DNA from: a virus
DNA length: 29,956 nucleotides
Virus record (IMG/VR): IMGVR_UViG_3300048014_000404
Coordinates: 1-29,956 of that record
Strand: one strand, 5' to 3'
The notes below the pieces were generated by a model that ran no database searches, was not told the DNA's origin, and saw nothing but the letters and a program-made list of their open reading frames with translations. The translations under genes were made by a program, and so were the position numbers. Positions 1 through 8,362 of the stretch are shown one piece after another. The stretch's first letter is position 1; each line of letters opens with the position of its first letter.

Positions 1-1134
1 TCATGGCGTTCTGCCCCCAAAATGAATCTTTATTACTGCGGGAATAAATGGGGTGTACCTGACAGTTATTTTATAATTGAGGCGTTTAAATTCACTATCC
101 CAAAACGCAGCGACGCGAGGATCCGCGAAATGCCATTCAATCTTCCGGCCATCGGCGGCAGAGATCTGCCGAAAGGCTTGACTTACCGTATCAGAATATT
201 CGCTCAATTTACGGAAGACAAAATCGGGAATGTCTACAAACCAGGGCTTCGTGGTTTTCGCTTCAAGCATTGTACCGTCGCTTTCCCTGCAGCCATCGAA
301 TTTGACACCATTTAGCTTGACACCCATGCCAAGCGGCAACCCGCTGATTTGTGCCTGGTATAGAAGCTGCCCTGGTTTTCGCTCTGCCGAATCTGCTTCG
401 AAGCTTGGATCTGGGCAGGTCCGGGGATCTTTGTCAGTGGACGCACGAGCGCGTGTTGCTGAGTTATCGTTTGATACTTGGCCCGCATCCGTTTGATAAG
501 TGGGGGTTGGATAGATTTCGTCGTCCTTTGGCTTGGACGATCCGCTAACACCTCCACCGATAGTCAATGGTGGGAATAGCGGAAGCGTCAAAGCCTGCGC
601 CGGCACGATATTAGAATTTGTCCGATGCTGGTTAGATCGACGACCAGTCGAATGAAAGGCGGTTTCTCGAACTCCGCCGGCTAAAGAAGAATTGGCTGAC
701 AATGCCTGTGACATAGCTTTGTCGGGGCTCTGTCCATTATCGTCCGTCCACCTTCCATCCGAGTCACGAGGTTGATCATCGCTGTATTTCTCGATTCCGC
801 CGCTGGATATCTTCTGGAGTCGCAGCATCCCACTTCGATCAATATCCGGTAGCCGGAGCATCAGACACAACATTGCGGCTCGCGCAACATCTTCAGTGTC
901 AAGTGCCTGTGCGATTGATTGGAGGCCTTTTAGATAATGATGAGACGATGTCGTGTCATCGCCATACGCAGCGTCGAAAATCCTCTGGAGGTCATCCAGC
1001 GGACGCACCTGGAATCCCAAATTTGTCTTGCTCAGAAGAGGTAATCCTCCCAGCATTATTTGGTCTTTTGAGCAAAATAGGCCGGAATCTGCTGCGTTTG
1101 GAACGAGCCTGAACGTCTGTACCGACCAGAGCAT
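1..1134 (-). CDS. Tox-REase-5-like nuclease toxin with shared phage N-terminal module
   Basis: The C-terminal ~110 residues look like the restriction-endonuclease-fold toxin family Tox-REase-5: an FDGC segment carrying the metal-binding Asp, followed by LEAK (the ExK pair, near residue 290) and an FADP segment further on. I infer a DNA-cleaving effector. The N-terminal ~115 residues hold an ALDTEDVARAAMLCLMLRL helix and a QPRDSDGRWT linker, and match the module at the start of the protein at 14421-15263; the middle is a low-complexity linker. I chose the ATG at 1134 because GGAG lies 6 nt upstream; an ATG at 1146 adds four residues but has no Shine-Dalgarno. No signal peptide or membrane segment is seen. 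The gene follows the holin and is AT-richer than the lysis genes. Its TGA overlaps an ATG in the pattern ATGA at the window edge, where an immunity gene would be expected. Confidence 0.72.
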   Translation of the reverse strand: MLWSVQTFRLVPNAADSGLFCSKDQIMLGGLPLLSKTNLGFQVRPLDDLQRIFDAAYGDDTTSSHHYLKGLQSIAQALDTEDVARAAMLCLMLRLPDIDRSGMLRLQKISSGGIEKYSDDQPRDSDGRWTDDNGQSPDKAMSQALSANSSLAGGVRETAFHSTGRRSNQHRTNSNIVPAQALTLPLFPPLTIGGGVSGSSKPKDDEIYPTPTYQTDAGQVSNDNSATRARASTDKDPRTCPDPSFEADSAERKPGQLLYQAQISGLPLGMGVKLNGVKFDGCRESDGTMLEAKTTKPWFVDIPDFVFRKLSEYSDTVSQAFRQISAADGRKIEWHFADPRVAAFWDSEFKRLNYKITVRYTPFIPAVIKIHFGGRTP

Positions 1135-1157
1135 GCTTCGCTCCATTCTATTTTATC

Positions 1158-1163
1158 ATTATA
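1158..1163 (-). promoter_or_regulatory. -10 box of a candidate promoter for the toxin gene
   Basis: On the minus strand this is a perfect TATAAT within an AT-rich 60-bp gap, 24 bp upstream of the chosen start codon. No good -35 hexamer lies 16-18 bp upstream, so activator dependence or an extended element is possible. The position fits a cargo gene expressed separately from the late operon. This is inference from sequence only. Confidence 0.4.
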
Positions 1164-1206
1164 AATCAATAAGTTGTAACATGCCGATGTGATCATCGAT
1201 GTCAGG

Positions 1207-1749
1207 TCAGCTCGACTTCGTCGCGGCCTTTGCCGCCCCGCCCATCAGCGTGGTCAGCTGCTCTGTCTTCGCCTCGCTGCCCCGGCTCGATCCGAATTCG
1301 AAGCCGTAGACGTCCTTCACGATCGCAACCAATGCGCCTGACAGGATCAGCAATATGTCGCGCGTCGGTCCTTCGGGGATCGAGTGGACCAGCAGGACCC
1401 AGATCAGGCTGATCAGGCCGCCGATCGCGGCGTAGGCCAGGATGTCGGCGCGGATGTTGCGGCGGCCGGCTTGCGCCAGGCCCAGGTCGCGGCTCCGGGC
1501 GCTGGCGCGGTCGGCCAGATAGGCTTTCTCCAGGTCCTCGGCCTGGGCCGCCATCGCCTGCTGGAAGGCGAGTTGCGCGGCGCTGTCCGCCTTGATCGCA
1601 TCGACCGCGGCCTGGCCGGTCTTGCCGGTGATCGTCTCGGCGGTGCCGACGACCTGCTGGGCGACATCGCCGGCCTTGTCGCCACCCAGCCAACGGACGA
1701 TGGAAGGGACATATTGAGCGAGGCCGAGGGCCATCGAAATCGGGTCCAT
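1207..1749 (-). CDS. Holin of the GTA/3TM type
   Basis: A 180-residue protein. Its N-terminal half is amphipathic and helical, with the start MDPISMALGLAQYVPSIVRW. The charged segment around YLADRASARSRDLGLAQAGR is typical of the GTA_holin_3TM family. Two clear hydrophobic segments follow (about residues 105-123 and 130-147) before a hydrophilic tail. I infer an inner-membrane holin that releases the endolysin. It starts 1 bp after the stop of the SleB endolysin gene and so sits in a three-gene lysis cassette with the small membrane protein at 2197. An alternative is a holin-associated membrane protein, with the upstream small membrane protein acting as the holin. Confidence 0.7.
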   Translation of the reverse strand: MDPISMALGLAQYVPSIVRWLGGDKAGDVAQQVVGTAETITGKTGQAAVDAIKADSAAQLAFQQAMAAQAEDLEKAYLADRASARSRDLGLAQAGRRNIRADILAYAAIGGLISLIWVLLVHSIPEGPTRDILLILSGALVAIVKDVYGFEFGSSRGSEAKTEQLTTLMGGAAKAATKSS

Positions 1750-1750
1750 G

Positions 1751-2200
1751 TCAGGGCTCCACGAGAAGGTTATAGAAAGCGTGATTGCCGATCTGGATCA
1801 GCGGCTCGCGGAAATGTCCCCAGCCATAGGGCCAGGGCAGCGAGGCCACTTTGTAGTGGGTGGCGCCGAAGGTCGGGTCGTCGATGCGGTCGGCGATGGC
1901 CTGTTCGGCGACCTGCTTGGCCAGTCGGAAGCTGGAATCGCCGTCGCCCACCGCCAGCAGCTTCGCCCGATTGGGATCGCCGGGGTTCCAGCATGAGAAT
2001 TGGCTTTTGGCGCGGCACACGCTCGCCCAGTCCCGGCCCCACCAATAGGCGCCGGCATGGGCGGCGCTGATATCGATGCGGTTGCGGATCACGGCAGCGA
2101 CCGCGATCATCCCGGCCTCGCCCTCGCCGCGGGCCTCGCCCCACAAGGTGCGGGCAAGGGTGTCGAGCGCGTCCGGGGCCGCGACGGCTCCGGCGCTCAT
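1751..2200 (-). CDS. Cell-wall hydrolase, SleB/Hydrolase_2 type endolysin
   Basis: A 149-residue protein with the Hydrolase_2 (SleB/CwlJ) pattern. The early LARTLWGEARGEGEAGM contains the catalytic-type Glu. It is followed by AVAAVIRNRI, then SVCRAKSQFSCWNPGD, and a late PTFGATHYK segment. The predicted role is peptidoglycan cleavage at lysis; there is no signal peptide, so a holin is needed for release. I chose the ATG at 2200 because it overlaps the TGA of the upstream small membrane protein (ATGA). A longer in-frame start at 2263 would run through that whole overlap and add unrelated residues. Confidence 0.85.
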   Translation of the reverse strand: MSAGAVAAPDALDTLARTLWGEARGEGEAGMIAVAAVIRNRIDISAAHAGAYWWGRDWASVCRAKSQFSCWNPGDPNRAKLLAVGDGDSSFRLAKQVAEQAIADRIDDPTFGATHYKVASLPWPYGWGHFREPLIQIGNHAFYNLLVEP

Positions 2201-2403
2201 GGCCGGCTTCGTGTGCGGCGAACGATCCGCCATACGCCAAGCAGTCCGACGATCGCCCCGCACAGCGAGGCGACGGTCGCGGCGACGATGTTCACGGTGT
2301 AGAGAAACTCGGACCAGAAAGGCGTGGTCAGCAGCACGACGCCGGTCGCGGTTTGGGCATAGGCGGCGCTCCCCGCGCCGCCGGCAAGGCCTGGATCGGT
2401 CAT
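2197..2403 (-). CDS. Small membrane protein of the lysis cassette
   Basis: A 68-residue protein with two hydrophobic stretches (about residues 20-30 and 34-58) and a basic C-terminus, WRIVRRTRSRP. The size, topology and direct overlap with the endolysin start suggest a holin or antiholin-type protein. It is translationally coupled to the endolysin by the ATGA overlap at 2197-2200. No family signature is recognised, so the functional assignment rests on context. Confidence 0.6.
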   Translation of the reverse strand: MTDPGLAGGAGSAAYAQTATGVVLLTTPFWSEFLYTVNIVAATVASLCGAIVGLLGVWRIVRRTRSRP

Positions 2404-2474
2404 ATTGTCCTCTTGGATTTCGGGTACAAAAAAGCCGCCCGGAGGCGGCTGAGATGCTGGATACCGATCCCGCT

Positions 2475-3044
2475 TCAGGCGGTCGGTGTCGGATAACCTG
2501 TCGTCACATCGATGGCGGCGAGCGTCGGCTGGTTGGCCGCCGCGGCGATCGCGTCCTTGATCGCGCGCAGCCGCAGGATGCAGGCGCTGACATAGCCAGC
2601 GACGGCGCGGCCGAAGGCATAGGTGGTCGGGGCGTCCATCGGCACGTGGCTGTTGTCGGCCGCGACCCAGTAGAACCCGGTCGGCCAGGGGCTGTTCGCC
2701 GGGTCGGTGATGCTGCCCAGCGCCATCAGGCTCATTGCCGCGATCTGGGTCTGGCTCTCGGAATCGATCTGGTACAGCACGCCGGAATAGGTAAAGCCGG
2801 CGGCGATCAGCCCGTCGAACACCGACTGGGCCGAATCGACCTTTGAGGCCTGATTATCCGTCAGGGTCGGCACGTATGGCACGTAAGCGCCGTTTACCAC
2901 CTTGTCGCCGCGCCCAGGGACGACGCCGGCGGGAAGCGCCAGATAGGCGAAGCCGGCGCCTGGAGCCGGCGCCTGGTCGGCCGGAAGGTTGACGGTGTTG
3001 GCGATCAGCCCGGTCGTGGTGGCATAGATCAGAAAGCTCGGCAT
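2475..3044 (-). CDS. DUF4376-like tail-associated protein
   Basis: A 189-residue protein placed directly after the large tail-tip/fibre gene, with a 4-bp gap. The C-terminal half has the DUF4376 character: YQIDSESQTQIAAMSLMA, a central tryptophan-rich FYWVAADNSHVPMDA segment, and a closing helix around CILRLRAIKDAI. DUF4376 proteins usually accompany phage tail fibres and are thought to help fibre assembly or form part of the fibre. The start at 3044 has a GAGG Shine-Dalgarno 7 nt upstream; a longer reading to 3146 would overlap the fibre gene. Confidence 0.7.
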   Translation of the reverse strand: MPSFLIYATTTGLIANTVNLPADQAPAPGAGFAYLALPAGVVPGRGDKVVNGAYVPYVPTLTDNQASKVDSAQSVFDGLIAAGFTYSGVLYQIDSESQTQIAAMSLMALGSITDPANSPWPTGFYWVAADNSHVPMDAPTTYAFGRAVAGYVSACILRLRAIKDAIAAAANQPTLAAIDVTTGYPTPTA

Positions 3045-3048
3045 CTCG

Positions 3049-6000
3049 TCACCTCTGCAAGATCGCGCCGAACATCGAACCGCCATTGGTGTCGATCGAC
3101 GAGGCGTTGGTTTCGACGAAATGGAGGTCGATATTGTCGCCGGCATTGACGGCGACGGACCCGCCGAGGAAGGCCGAGCCGTCGCTGGTGAAGCTGCTGG
3201 ATGACGGCTCCTGCAGGACCGTCGTGCCGTTGATGTCGAGTTTCAGATAGCCGGGCGGGCTGCCCGTCGTGCCGATTCTGGACAGGCCGACGGCCGACAT
3301 GAAGACGAAGTCGCCCGCCGCGTCGGCGGTATGGGAGAACAGCACGAAATTGCCCGGCGTGAGCGACGCGCCGTAGGCATAGCTGATCGCGTTCGACTGG
3401 ACGTTTCCGGTGCCGACGACGCTGGTCCCCAGCGACGATTCCTCGAAGATCACGTTGCCCGAGGCATCCCAGATCCACAGGCCATCGGCGCCGGCATAGT
3501 GACCCAGCACGCTGCGCAGGCGACCGGCGGAATCGACCGTCGCGAAATAGGGGCCATAGGTCAGGCCGGCCGACGTGCTTTGGCCGCCATTCATCTGGAC
3601 GTAACCGCTGCCGCCGGACGACGCGGTGAAGTCGTAGCCCTGGAAGAAATTGGCCGCGATCTTGTCGCCTGTGATCGTTCCGGCGGCGATGTTGGTTCCG
3701 GTGATCGTCGTCACCGCGAGATTCGAACCGGTGATCGTCCCGCCGGCGATATTGGTTCCGGTGATGCCGCCCGCCTGGATTTGCGCGGCCGTCAGCGTGC
3801 CGGCGGCGATCTTCGAGGCATCGATCGTGCCGGCCATGATCTGGGTCGCGGTGATCGTGCCGGCCGCGATCTGCGTCGCGGTGATCGTGCCATCGACGAT
3901 CAATGACCCCTGAAGGCGGCGCAGCAACTTCATGTTGCCGACGCACCAATAGCCGGTCCCGGCGCCGGTGGCGTTTACATAGGCGTAGCACTGGACCGAG
4001 GCGGCGTTCGTCGGCGGCGTGAGGGTCACGCTGGCGTTCTGGATCGACCCGGTTCCGTGGATGGCGTAGCCGGCGCTGGAAATTCCAGCTCCGGATGCAT
4101 CGACATAGTTCGCCTGGATGACCAGGTCGAAGGTCGGGATGCCGCCCACCGCGCAGGCGTCGAAGCTGAAAACATAGGTCTCGTTCGCCGTGACCGGGAT
4201 CGGCGGCGTCCCCGCGCCGTAATTCGCTGAGCCGCTCGAAAACGCGCCTTCGCCGATCACCAGATAGGTCGGTGTGTTGACGTAATTCCCCAACGCGGAC
4301 GTCTGGTAGTAATTGGCCCCGCTCACCGCGCTGAGCAGGCTCCAATAGGCGTGGTCGCTGAAATTCGGATCGAGGATCAGGTTGGTGGTGTCGCCGATAT
4401 AGAGCTTCGTCGCCGTCACGGCCTGGGCGGCCAGCTGGTTGACGCCGATCGCACCGGCGGCGATCTGGCCGGCGGTGATGGTATTCGCCGCGATCTGCCC
4501 GGAGGTGATCGTGTTGGCCTGGATGTTGTTCGCGGTGATCGTGCCGGCCGCGATCTGCGCGGAGGTGATGGTGGCCGCGGCGATATTGCCGGCGGTGATG
4601 GTGTTCGCCGCGATCTGCGTCGTCGTCACCGCGCCCGCCGCCAGCAGCGGGGTGGTCACCGCGCCGTTGGTGATTTGCGTCGTCGTGATCTGGCCGGTCA
4701 GTTTCGCCGCGTTCAGCGCCGCGATCTGGCTGTCGCTCAGCATGCCCGTCACGTTCGCGGCCGGCACGGCGACGGTCCAGGCGCCGGCGTGGTAGCGGTA
4801 GAGCTGGCCGTCAGTCGTCAGAACGGCGGTGGCGCCCTCGGCCGCGCTTCCCGGCAGGGAGGACACAATCTGCACCGGGGTGAGCCCCGAGGCGAATTTG
4901 GTGATGTCGATCGCGCCGGCCGGGATGTCGGCCGCGCCGATGGTCGATATCCAGGCCGAGCCGTTCCACCGATAGAGCGTGGCCGTGCTGCTCTCATAGG
5001 CCACGTTGCTGGTGGCGGGGTTGGCCGAAGCGATGCTCGACACGACCTGGACGACGTCCAGCCCGCTGATCAGGTTGCCAGCCGCGATGGCGTTGGCGGC
5101 GATCTGGGCGTTGACGATTTGGCCGGTAATATCGGCGGCATCCACACCTAGGGTCGTGGCGCTGACAGGCCCCAGATAGCTGCTGAAATTGCCCGACGTG
5201 TCCTGAGCCCTGATCCAGTACCAGCGCGTGTCGCTGAGGTTCAGCCCGGGCCGCACATAATGCGTGGACGTCACGAGCCCGATGCGGGAGGCATGCGCCA
5301 GCACGTTATCGGCGCTTTCCCATATCTCGTACCACGCGATATCGTTCTCGGCCGACGCGACCCAATCGAGTGTGATCTGCCGATAGCCGCCCGAGCAGGA
5401 CGGGCTGGTGGGCGCCGGCGGGGGCGTCGTTTTGCCGACCGTGGTGGTATTGAGATTCTGATCCCAGGCCGAATAGAACGGCCCGCTCGTCCGGACGGCG
5501 CGGACTTGCACGTCAAAGGCCGTGTTCGGCGGAAGCGGGCTGATGACGAAGCTGGTCGTATCCTTGCCGCCGCGCCAGCTGACCCAGGGGCCGGGGCCGG
5601 CATGTGTGCGGTACTGGACCTCGTATTGATCGAACAGCGGATCCGGCGAGGCGGTCCAGGAGACGACGCCGAACGAAATCCAGGTGCCGTCCTGCTGTTG
5701 CTGAGCGCCGACCGTGAAGGTGACGCCGGACGGCGGATAGACGAATTCGCCGGCGCCGTTCGGATTATAGGTGTAGGCCGAAACGTCCGACAGCTGCTGC
5801 TGGCCGCCGCCATAGCTATTGAAGGACAGGAACTTCAGATAGAGGGTTTGTCCGACATAGGAGACCGGCGTCACCGGCAGGTCGAAGGAGGCTACGGAGT
5901 CGTCCAGGCGGCAAAACAAGGTGCCGGCGGCATGCGCGGCGATCGTCGAGCCATAGACGCCGCGCCGCAGATAGGTCAGCCCATATTGATTGGCGCCGGT

Positions 6001-7692
6001 CAAGGTCGCGGTCTCGTAGGACATCAGCTCGCCATCGACATAGCAGAGCGTCCGGAAGGCGTCGGCGTCGGCCTGGACGCCCGACAGCAGGGTGCCGTGA
6101 CTTTCGCTGAGATCGACCGACAGGGTGTGGGTGGTGTCTGGGTCGGAGCCCGCGGCCAAGGTGTTGAGCAGCGTGCCCTGGCGCGACGGACCTTTGATCC
6201 GCCCCATCAGCTTATAGGTGCTGCCATCGAGCGATAGCCATACGTCGCAGCCGCCCCAGTTCGGGCCGCCGGAAGCCCCGACCATGATCTGCGGCGCCGT
6301 GATCGAATTGGCCGCCAGCATCGCGGGCGGCGGCTCGAAGATCAGCGGTGTGTTTACGTTTCCGGGCGGCGTATTGTAATCGGCGATGAAGGGCGATCCC
6401 CCCGAATAGCTATAGAGCGGCGCGGCGCCGGTGCCGTCGAGATATTCCTCGGCCGTGACCGCGATATTGCCGTTATCGTCCTCCTGGAGCGTGAGGATGC
6501 GAACCCACTGATTGGTCAGTCCGAGGCCCGGTTCGGTGATCTCGACGATGTCCATCGGGTCGAGCAGGCAATAGCGCCAGCCGAGCGTGAAGCTATAGAC
6601 GTTGCGCACCGCCTGGCGCTGGAGCTTCAGGGTCGCCGCCATGGTGGCCGCGCCCAGGTCGCAGAATTGATGCGACTGGGATGGCTGGTCGACCCGCAGC
6701 CCATAGGCCTCGATCGCCGCCGCGTTTTCGGCCGTTACGATCTCCGCGTTATACTGGTTGGCGCGGCTCAAATATTCGAGATTGATGCGGTTCCAGGCGT
6801 CGGACGGTCGTTTGCGCGAGCACTTCACCGGGTCGCCGTCGCCGGTGTCGATGAAGTCGTTGTCGCCTAGGCTATAGAGTGGGGCCGAGGGCGCGGTATA
6901 GGTCGCGCCGTTCGCGGTGATGGTCTGGTCGCCGTAAGGAACGATGGTGAGGCTCTTGCCCGACCAGACGAACTCGCTATTGCAGTCCTGGACGATCTGA
7001 TTGAGCTGCCTGGCCGCGTCCGTCTGAGTATCGAACAGCGGCGAGATCACCATGCCGGTGGCCCGGCAATAGGCGGAGAATACCGAAAGATCCCCCAGCC
7101 GCGCCGAAGGGAAGCCAACGCCATAGCGGGGATTGGTCAATATATCGGTGACGACATCCCTGGGGTCGGCGTCGGGCAGGCCGGAGATGGCGTTCGGAAA
7201 CAGCCCCGTGACCTCGAAGGCGAGGTTCGGCAGCTGCGCCGATGAACCGAGATCGTAGGCCGCCGCGCAGACATAGGCCGTGCCGGCATAGGACAGCGCT
7301 TTCGTGGGATGCTTGGTCGTCCATGTGCCCCAGGGCGCCTGGCTGAGCGAACCGTTGAAAAAGGTGAGACCGGAATCAGCGAAGGCTGTGACGGTTTTGG
7401 AGGCATAGACATTCTGGATATCGGCCATCGTCCCTTCGCCCAGCGCGAAGATGAAGGACGTCTTATAGTCCGTCGTGGTCGAGCCGCCTTTGCCGCCGCC
7501 GCCCCCACCGCCGCCTTTGCCGCTGGATGAACTGCTTTGCTGGATCGCCTGGAAGTCGTCGTAATCGACCAAGTTGGCGGTGCCGCGCGTGCGGCCGTAC
7601 CAGACCGGCATGACGCCGCCATAGCAGGAACTCTGGATGCTGACGCCCGACGCGATGGTGGGCGCGGGGGTTTTCGGGCCGCCGAGACTCAT
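3049..7692 (-). CDS. Large tail-tip / host-specificity fibre protein (gpJ-like)
   Basis: A 1547-residue protein. The N-terminal ~600 residues resemble the phage baseplate hub/host-specificity family (opening with MSLGGPKTPAPTIASGVSIQ), with a poly-Ser/poly-Gly loop near residues 52-71. Fibronectin-type beta domains follow at about 640-850. Then come two blocks of 10-residue repeats of the form TITAxQIAAG, at about 990-1105 and 1262-1350, separated by a jelly-roll-like domain starting near LILDPNFSD. A C-terminal beta-rich domain of about 190 residues is the likely receptor-binding tip. I infer the central tail fibre, with the repeats forming a beta-helical shaft. It follows the NlpC/P60 gene as in GTA and lambdoid tails. 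The C-terminus and repeat blocks are the likely host-range determinants. Confidence 0.85.
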   Translation of the reverse strand: MSLGGPKTPAPTIASGVSIQSSCYGGVMPVWYGRTRGTANLVDYDDFQAIQQSSSSSGKGGGGGGGGKGGSTTTDYKTSFIFALGEGTMADIQNVYASKTVTAFADSGLTFFNGSLSQAPWGTWTTKHPTKALSYAGTAYVCAAAYDLGSSAQLPNLAFEVTGLFPNAISGLPDADPRDVVTDILTNPRYGVGFPSARLGDLSVFSAYCRATGMVISPLFDTQTDAARQLNQIVQDCNSEFVWSGKSLTIVPYGDQTITANGATYTAPSAPLYSLGDNDFIDTGDGDPVKCSRKRPSDAWNRINLEYLSRANQYNAEIVTAENAAAIEAYGLRVDQPSQSHQFCDLGAATMAATLKLQRQAVRNVYSFTLGWRYCLLDPMDIVEITEPGLGLTNQWVRILTLQEDDNGNIAVTAEEYLDGTGAAPLYSYSGGSPFIADYNTPPGNVNTPLIFEPPPAMLAANSITAPQIMVGASGGPNWGGCDVWLSLDGSTYKLMGRIKGPSRQGTLLNTLAAGSDPDTTHTLSVDLSESHGTLLSGVQADADAFRTLCYVDGELMSYETATLTGANQYGLTYLRRGVYGSTIAAHAAGTLFCRLDDSVASFDLPVTPVSYVGQTLYLKFLSFNSYGGGQQQLSDVSAYTYNPNGAGEFVYPPSGVTFTVGAQQQQDGTWISFGVVSWTASPDPLFDQYEVQYRTHAGPGPWVSWRGGKDTTSFVISPLPPNTAFDVQVRAVRTSGPFYSAWDQNLNTTTVGKTTPPPAPTSPSCSGGYRQITLDWVASAENDIAWYEIWESADNVLAHASRIGLVTSTHYVRPGLNLSDTRWYWIRAQDTSGNFSSYLGPVSATTLGVDAADITGQIVNAQIAANAIAAGNLISGLDVVQVVSSIASANPATSNVAYESSTATLYRWNGSAWISTIGAADIPAGAIDITKFASGLTPVQIVSSLPGSAAEGATAVLTTDGQLYRYHAGAWTVAVPAANVTGMLSDSQIAALNAAKLTGQITTTQITNGAVTTPLLAAGAVTTTQIAANTITAGNIAAATITSAQIAAGTITANNIQANTITSGQIAANTITAGQIAAGAIGVNQLAAQAVTATKLYIGDTTNLILDPNFSDHAYWSLLSAVSGANYYQTSALGNYVNTPTYLVIGEGAFSSGSANYGAGTPPIPVTANETYVFSFDACAVGGIPTFDLVIQANYVDASGAGISSAGYAIHGTGSIQNASVTLTPPTNAASVQCYAYVNATGAGTGYWCVGNMKLLRRLQGSLIVDGTITATQIAAGTITATQIMAGTIDASKIAAGTLTAAQIQAGGITGTNIAGGTITGSNLAVTTITGTNIAAGTITGDKIAANFFQGYDFTASSGGSGYVQMNGGQSTSAGLTYGPYFATVDSAGRLRSVLGHYAGADGLWIWDASGNVIFEESSLGTSVVGTGNVQSNAISYAYGASLTPGNFVLFSHTADAAGDFVFMSAVGLSRIGTTGSPPGYLKLDINGTTVLQEPSSSSFTSDGSAFLGGSVAVNAGDNIDLHFVETNASSIDTNGGSMFGAILQR
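3650..3905 (-). repeat. Tandem ~30-bp coding repeats, distal fibre shaft block
   Basis: Degenerate 30-bp units encode TIT-x-QIAAG type decapeptides; on the plus strand they appear as recurring gtgatcgtgccggc and gcgatctg strings. They fall at about residues 1262-1350 of the tail-tip protein, just before the C-terminal tip. The same unit builds the block at 4430-4700. Confidence 0.75.
4430..4700 (-). repeat. Tandem ~30-bp coding repeats, proximal fibre shaft block
   Basis: About nine degenerate 30-bp units encode decapeptides such as ANTITAGQIA. They form a proximal shaft block at about residues 997-1090 of the tail-tip protein, separated from the distal block by a ~160-residue beta-rich insertion. 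Confidence 0.75.
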
Positions 7693-7780
7693 GGATCGGC
7701 TCCTCTCGAGCGGAAGGGAAGAATTGATCCACAGCTCGCGGATTCCCCGGCATCAGGATTCAACGCCAAGGAATCCGAAT

Positions 7781-7916
7781 TTTATCCACAGATTTATGCA
7801 GATTACACAGATTGCATGAAATGCATCATTGCCTCCGGCACTTCGAGTTTCCGGGTGCCGAGGCAATAAATTCAACCTCTTAAATCTGCGTAAATCTGCG
7901 AAAATCTGTGGATAAA
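7781..7916. repeat. Palindromic intergenic element (MITE/REP-like)
   Basis: The 230-bp gap between the NlpC/P60 gene and the tail-tip gene holds a long inverted repeat. The left arm, starting TTTATCCACAGATTTATGCA, is complementary with mismatches to the right arm ending AAAATCTGTGGATAAA. Inside it, a second stem at 7828-7867 pairs ATTGCCTC..GGCAC with GTGCC.AGGCAAT. AATCTGCG/ATCTGTGGAT-type repeats are common in bacterial chromosome intergenic regions, so this is probably a host-derived mobile palindrome. It could also act as an mRNA stem-loop between late genes. No transposase is present. Confidence 0.6.
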
Positions 7917-7924
7917 CTTCTTTG

Positions 7925-8362
7925 TCAGGCTTTGGGCCAGAGGGTGAAGAAACGACGGGGCCGCCCCGCGAGCCGGCCGGCGTCGCCGCGGTCGAGCGTG
8001 ACGCCGATATCGATCATTGCGTGGATGATCTCCGGCCATGCGACGACGATGGCCCCATGGGCGAAGGCGCGGCCCCAGCGGTAAAGGACGAAATCGCCTG
8101 GACCGGTCGGCCCGGGGACTTCGGTCGCCTGGGAGGTGACGACATCTAGATAGCGCTCGACATCGCGGTGCAGATGCCAGTCTGGTGGGTAGTGATCGAC
8201 CGTGATCGGCGGGATCGAGCCGACCGCCTCGTACACCGCAGCCGGCAGCATCGCGCAATCCACGCCGGCGCCCTTGAGCTGGGCGGCATGGTGATACGGC
8301 GTGCCGAGCCAGGTGCGCGCCTCCGAGACCACGGCGGCGCGCTGCTGCGCCTCGTACATCAT
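7925..8362 (-). CDS. NlpC/P60 family tail peptidase
   Basis: A 145-residue protein with the NlpC/P60 pattern: TWLGTPYHHAAQ, the catalytic Cys in GVDCAML, and the catalytic His in FAHGAIVV, after a GDFVLYRW strand. This matches the phage/GTA tail cell-wall peptidase (GTA gp14 position), predicted to cut peptide cross-links during DNA entry. I chose the ATG at 8362 because it overlaps the TGA of the DUF2163 gene (ATGA); the next codon is also ATG. A longer in-frame stretch to 8593 is the shadow of the DUF2163 gene. Confidence 0.88.
   Translation of the reverse strand: MMYEAQQRAAVVSEARTWLGTPYHHAAQLKGAGVDCAMLPAAVYEAVGSIPPITVDHYPPDWHLHRDVERYLDVVTSQATEVPGPTGPGDFVLYRWGRAFAHGAIVVAWPEIIHAMIDIGVTLDRGDAGRLAGRPRRFFTLWPKA

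Noticed and set aside
3650-4700. CRISPR array or diversity-generating retroelement at the repeated region
   Set aside because: The repeats are contiguous, in frame and encode a degenerate decapeptide; there are no unique spacers, cas genes or reverse transcriptase.
2000-7500. Long plus-strand open frames opposite the tail genes
   Set aside because: They are Arg/Gly/Ala-rich mirror frames of GC-rich genes, without Shine-Dalgarno sites or recognisable domains, and they lie wholly inside well-supported minus-strand genes.
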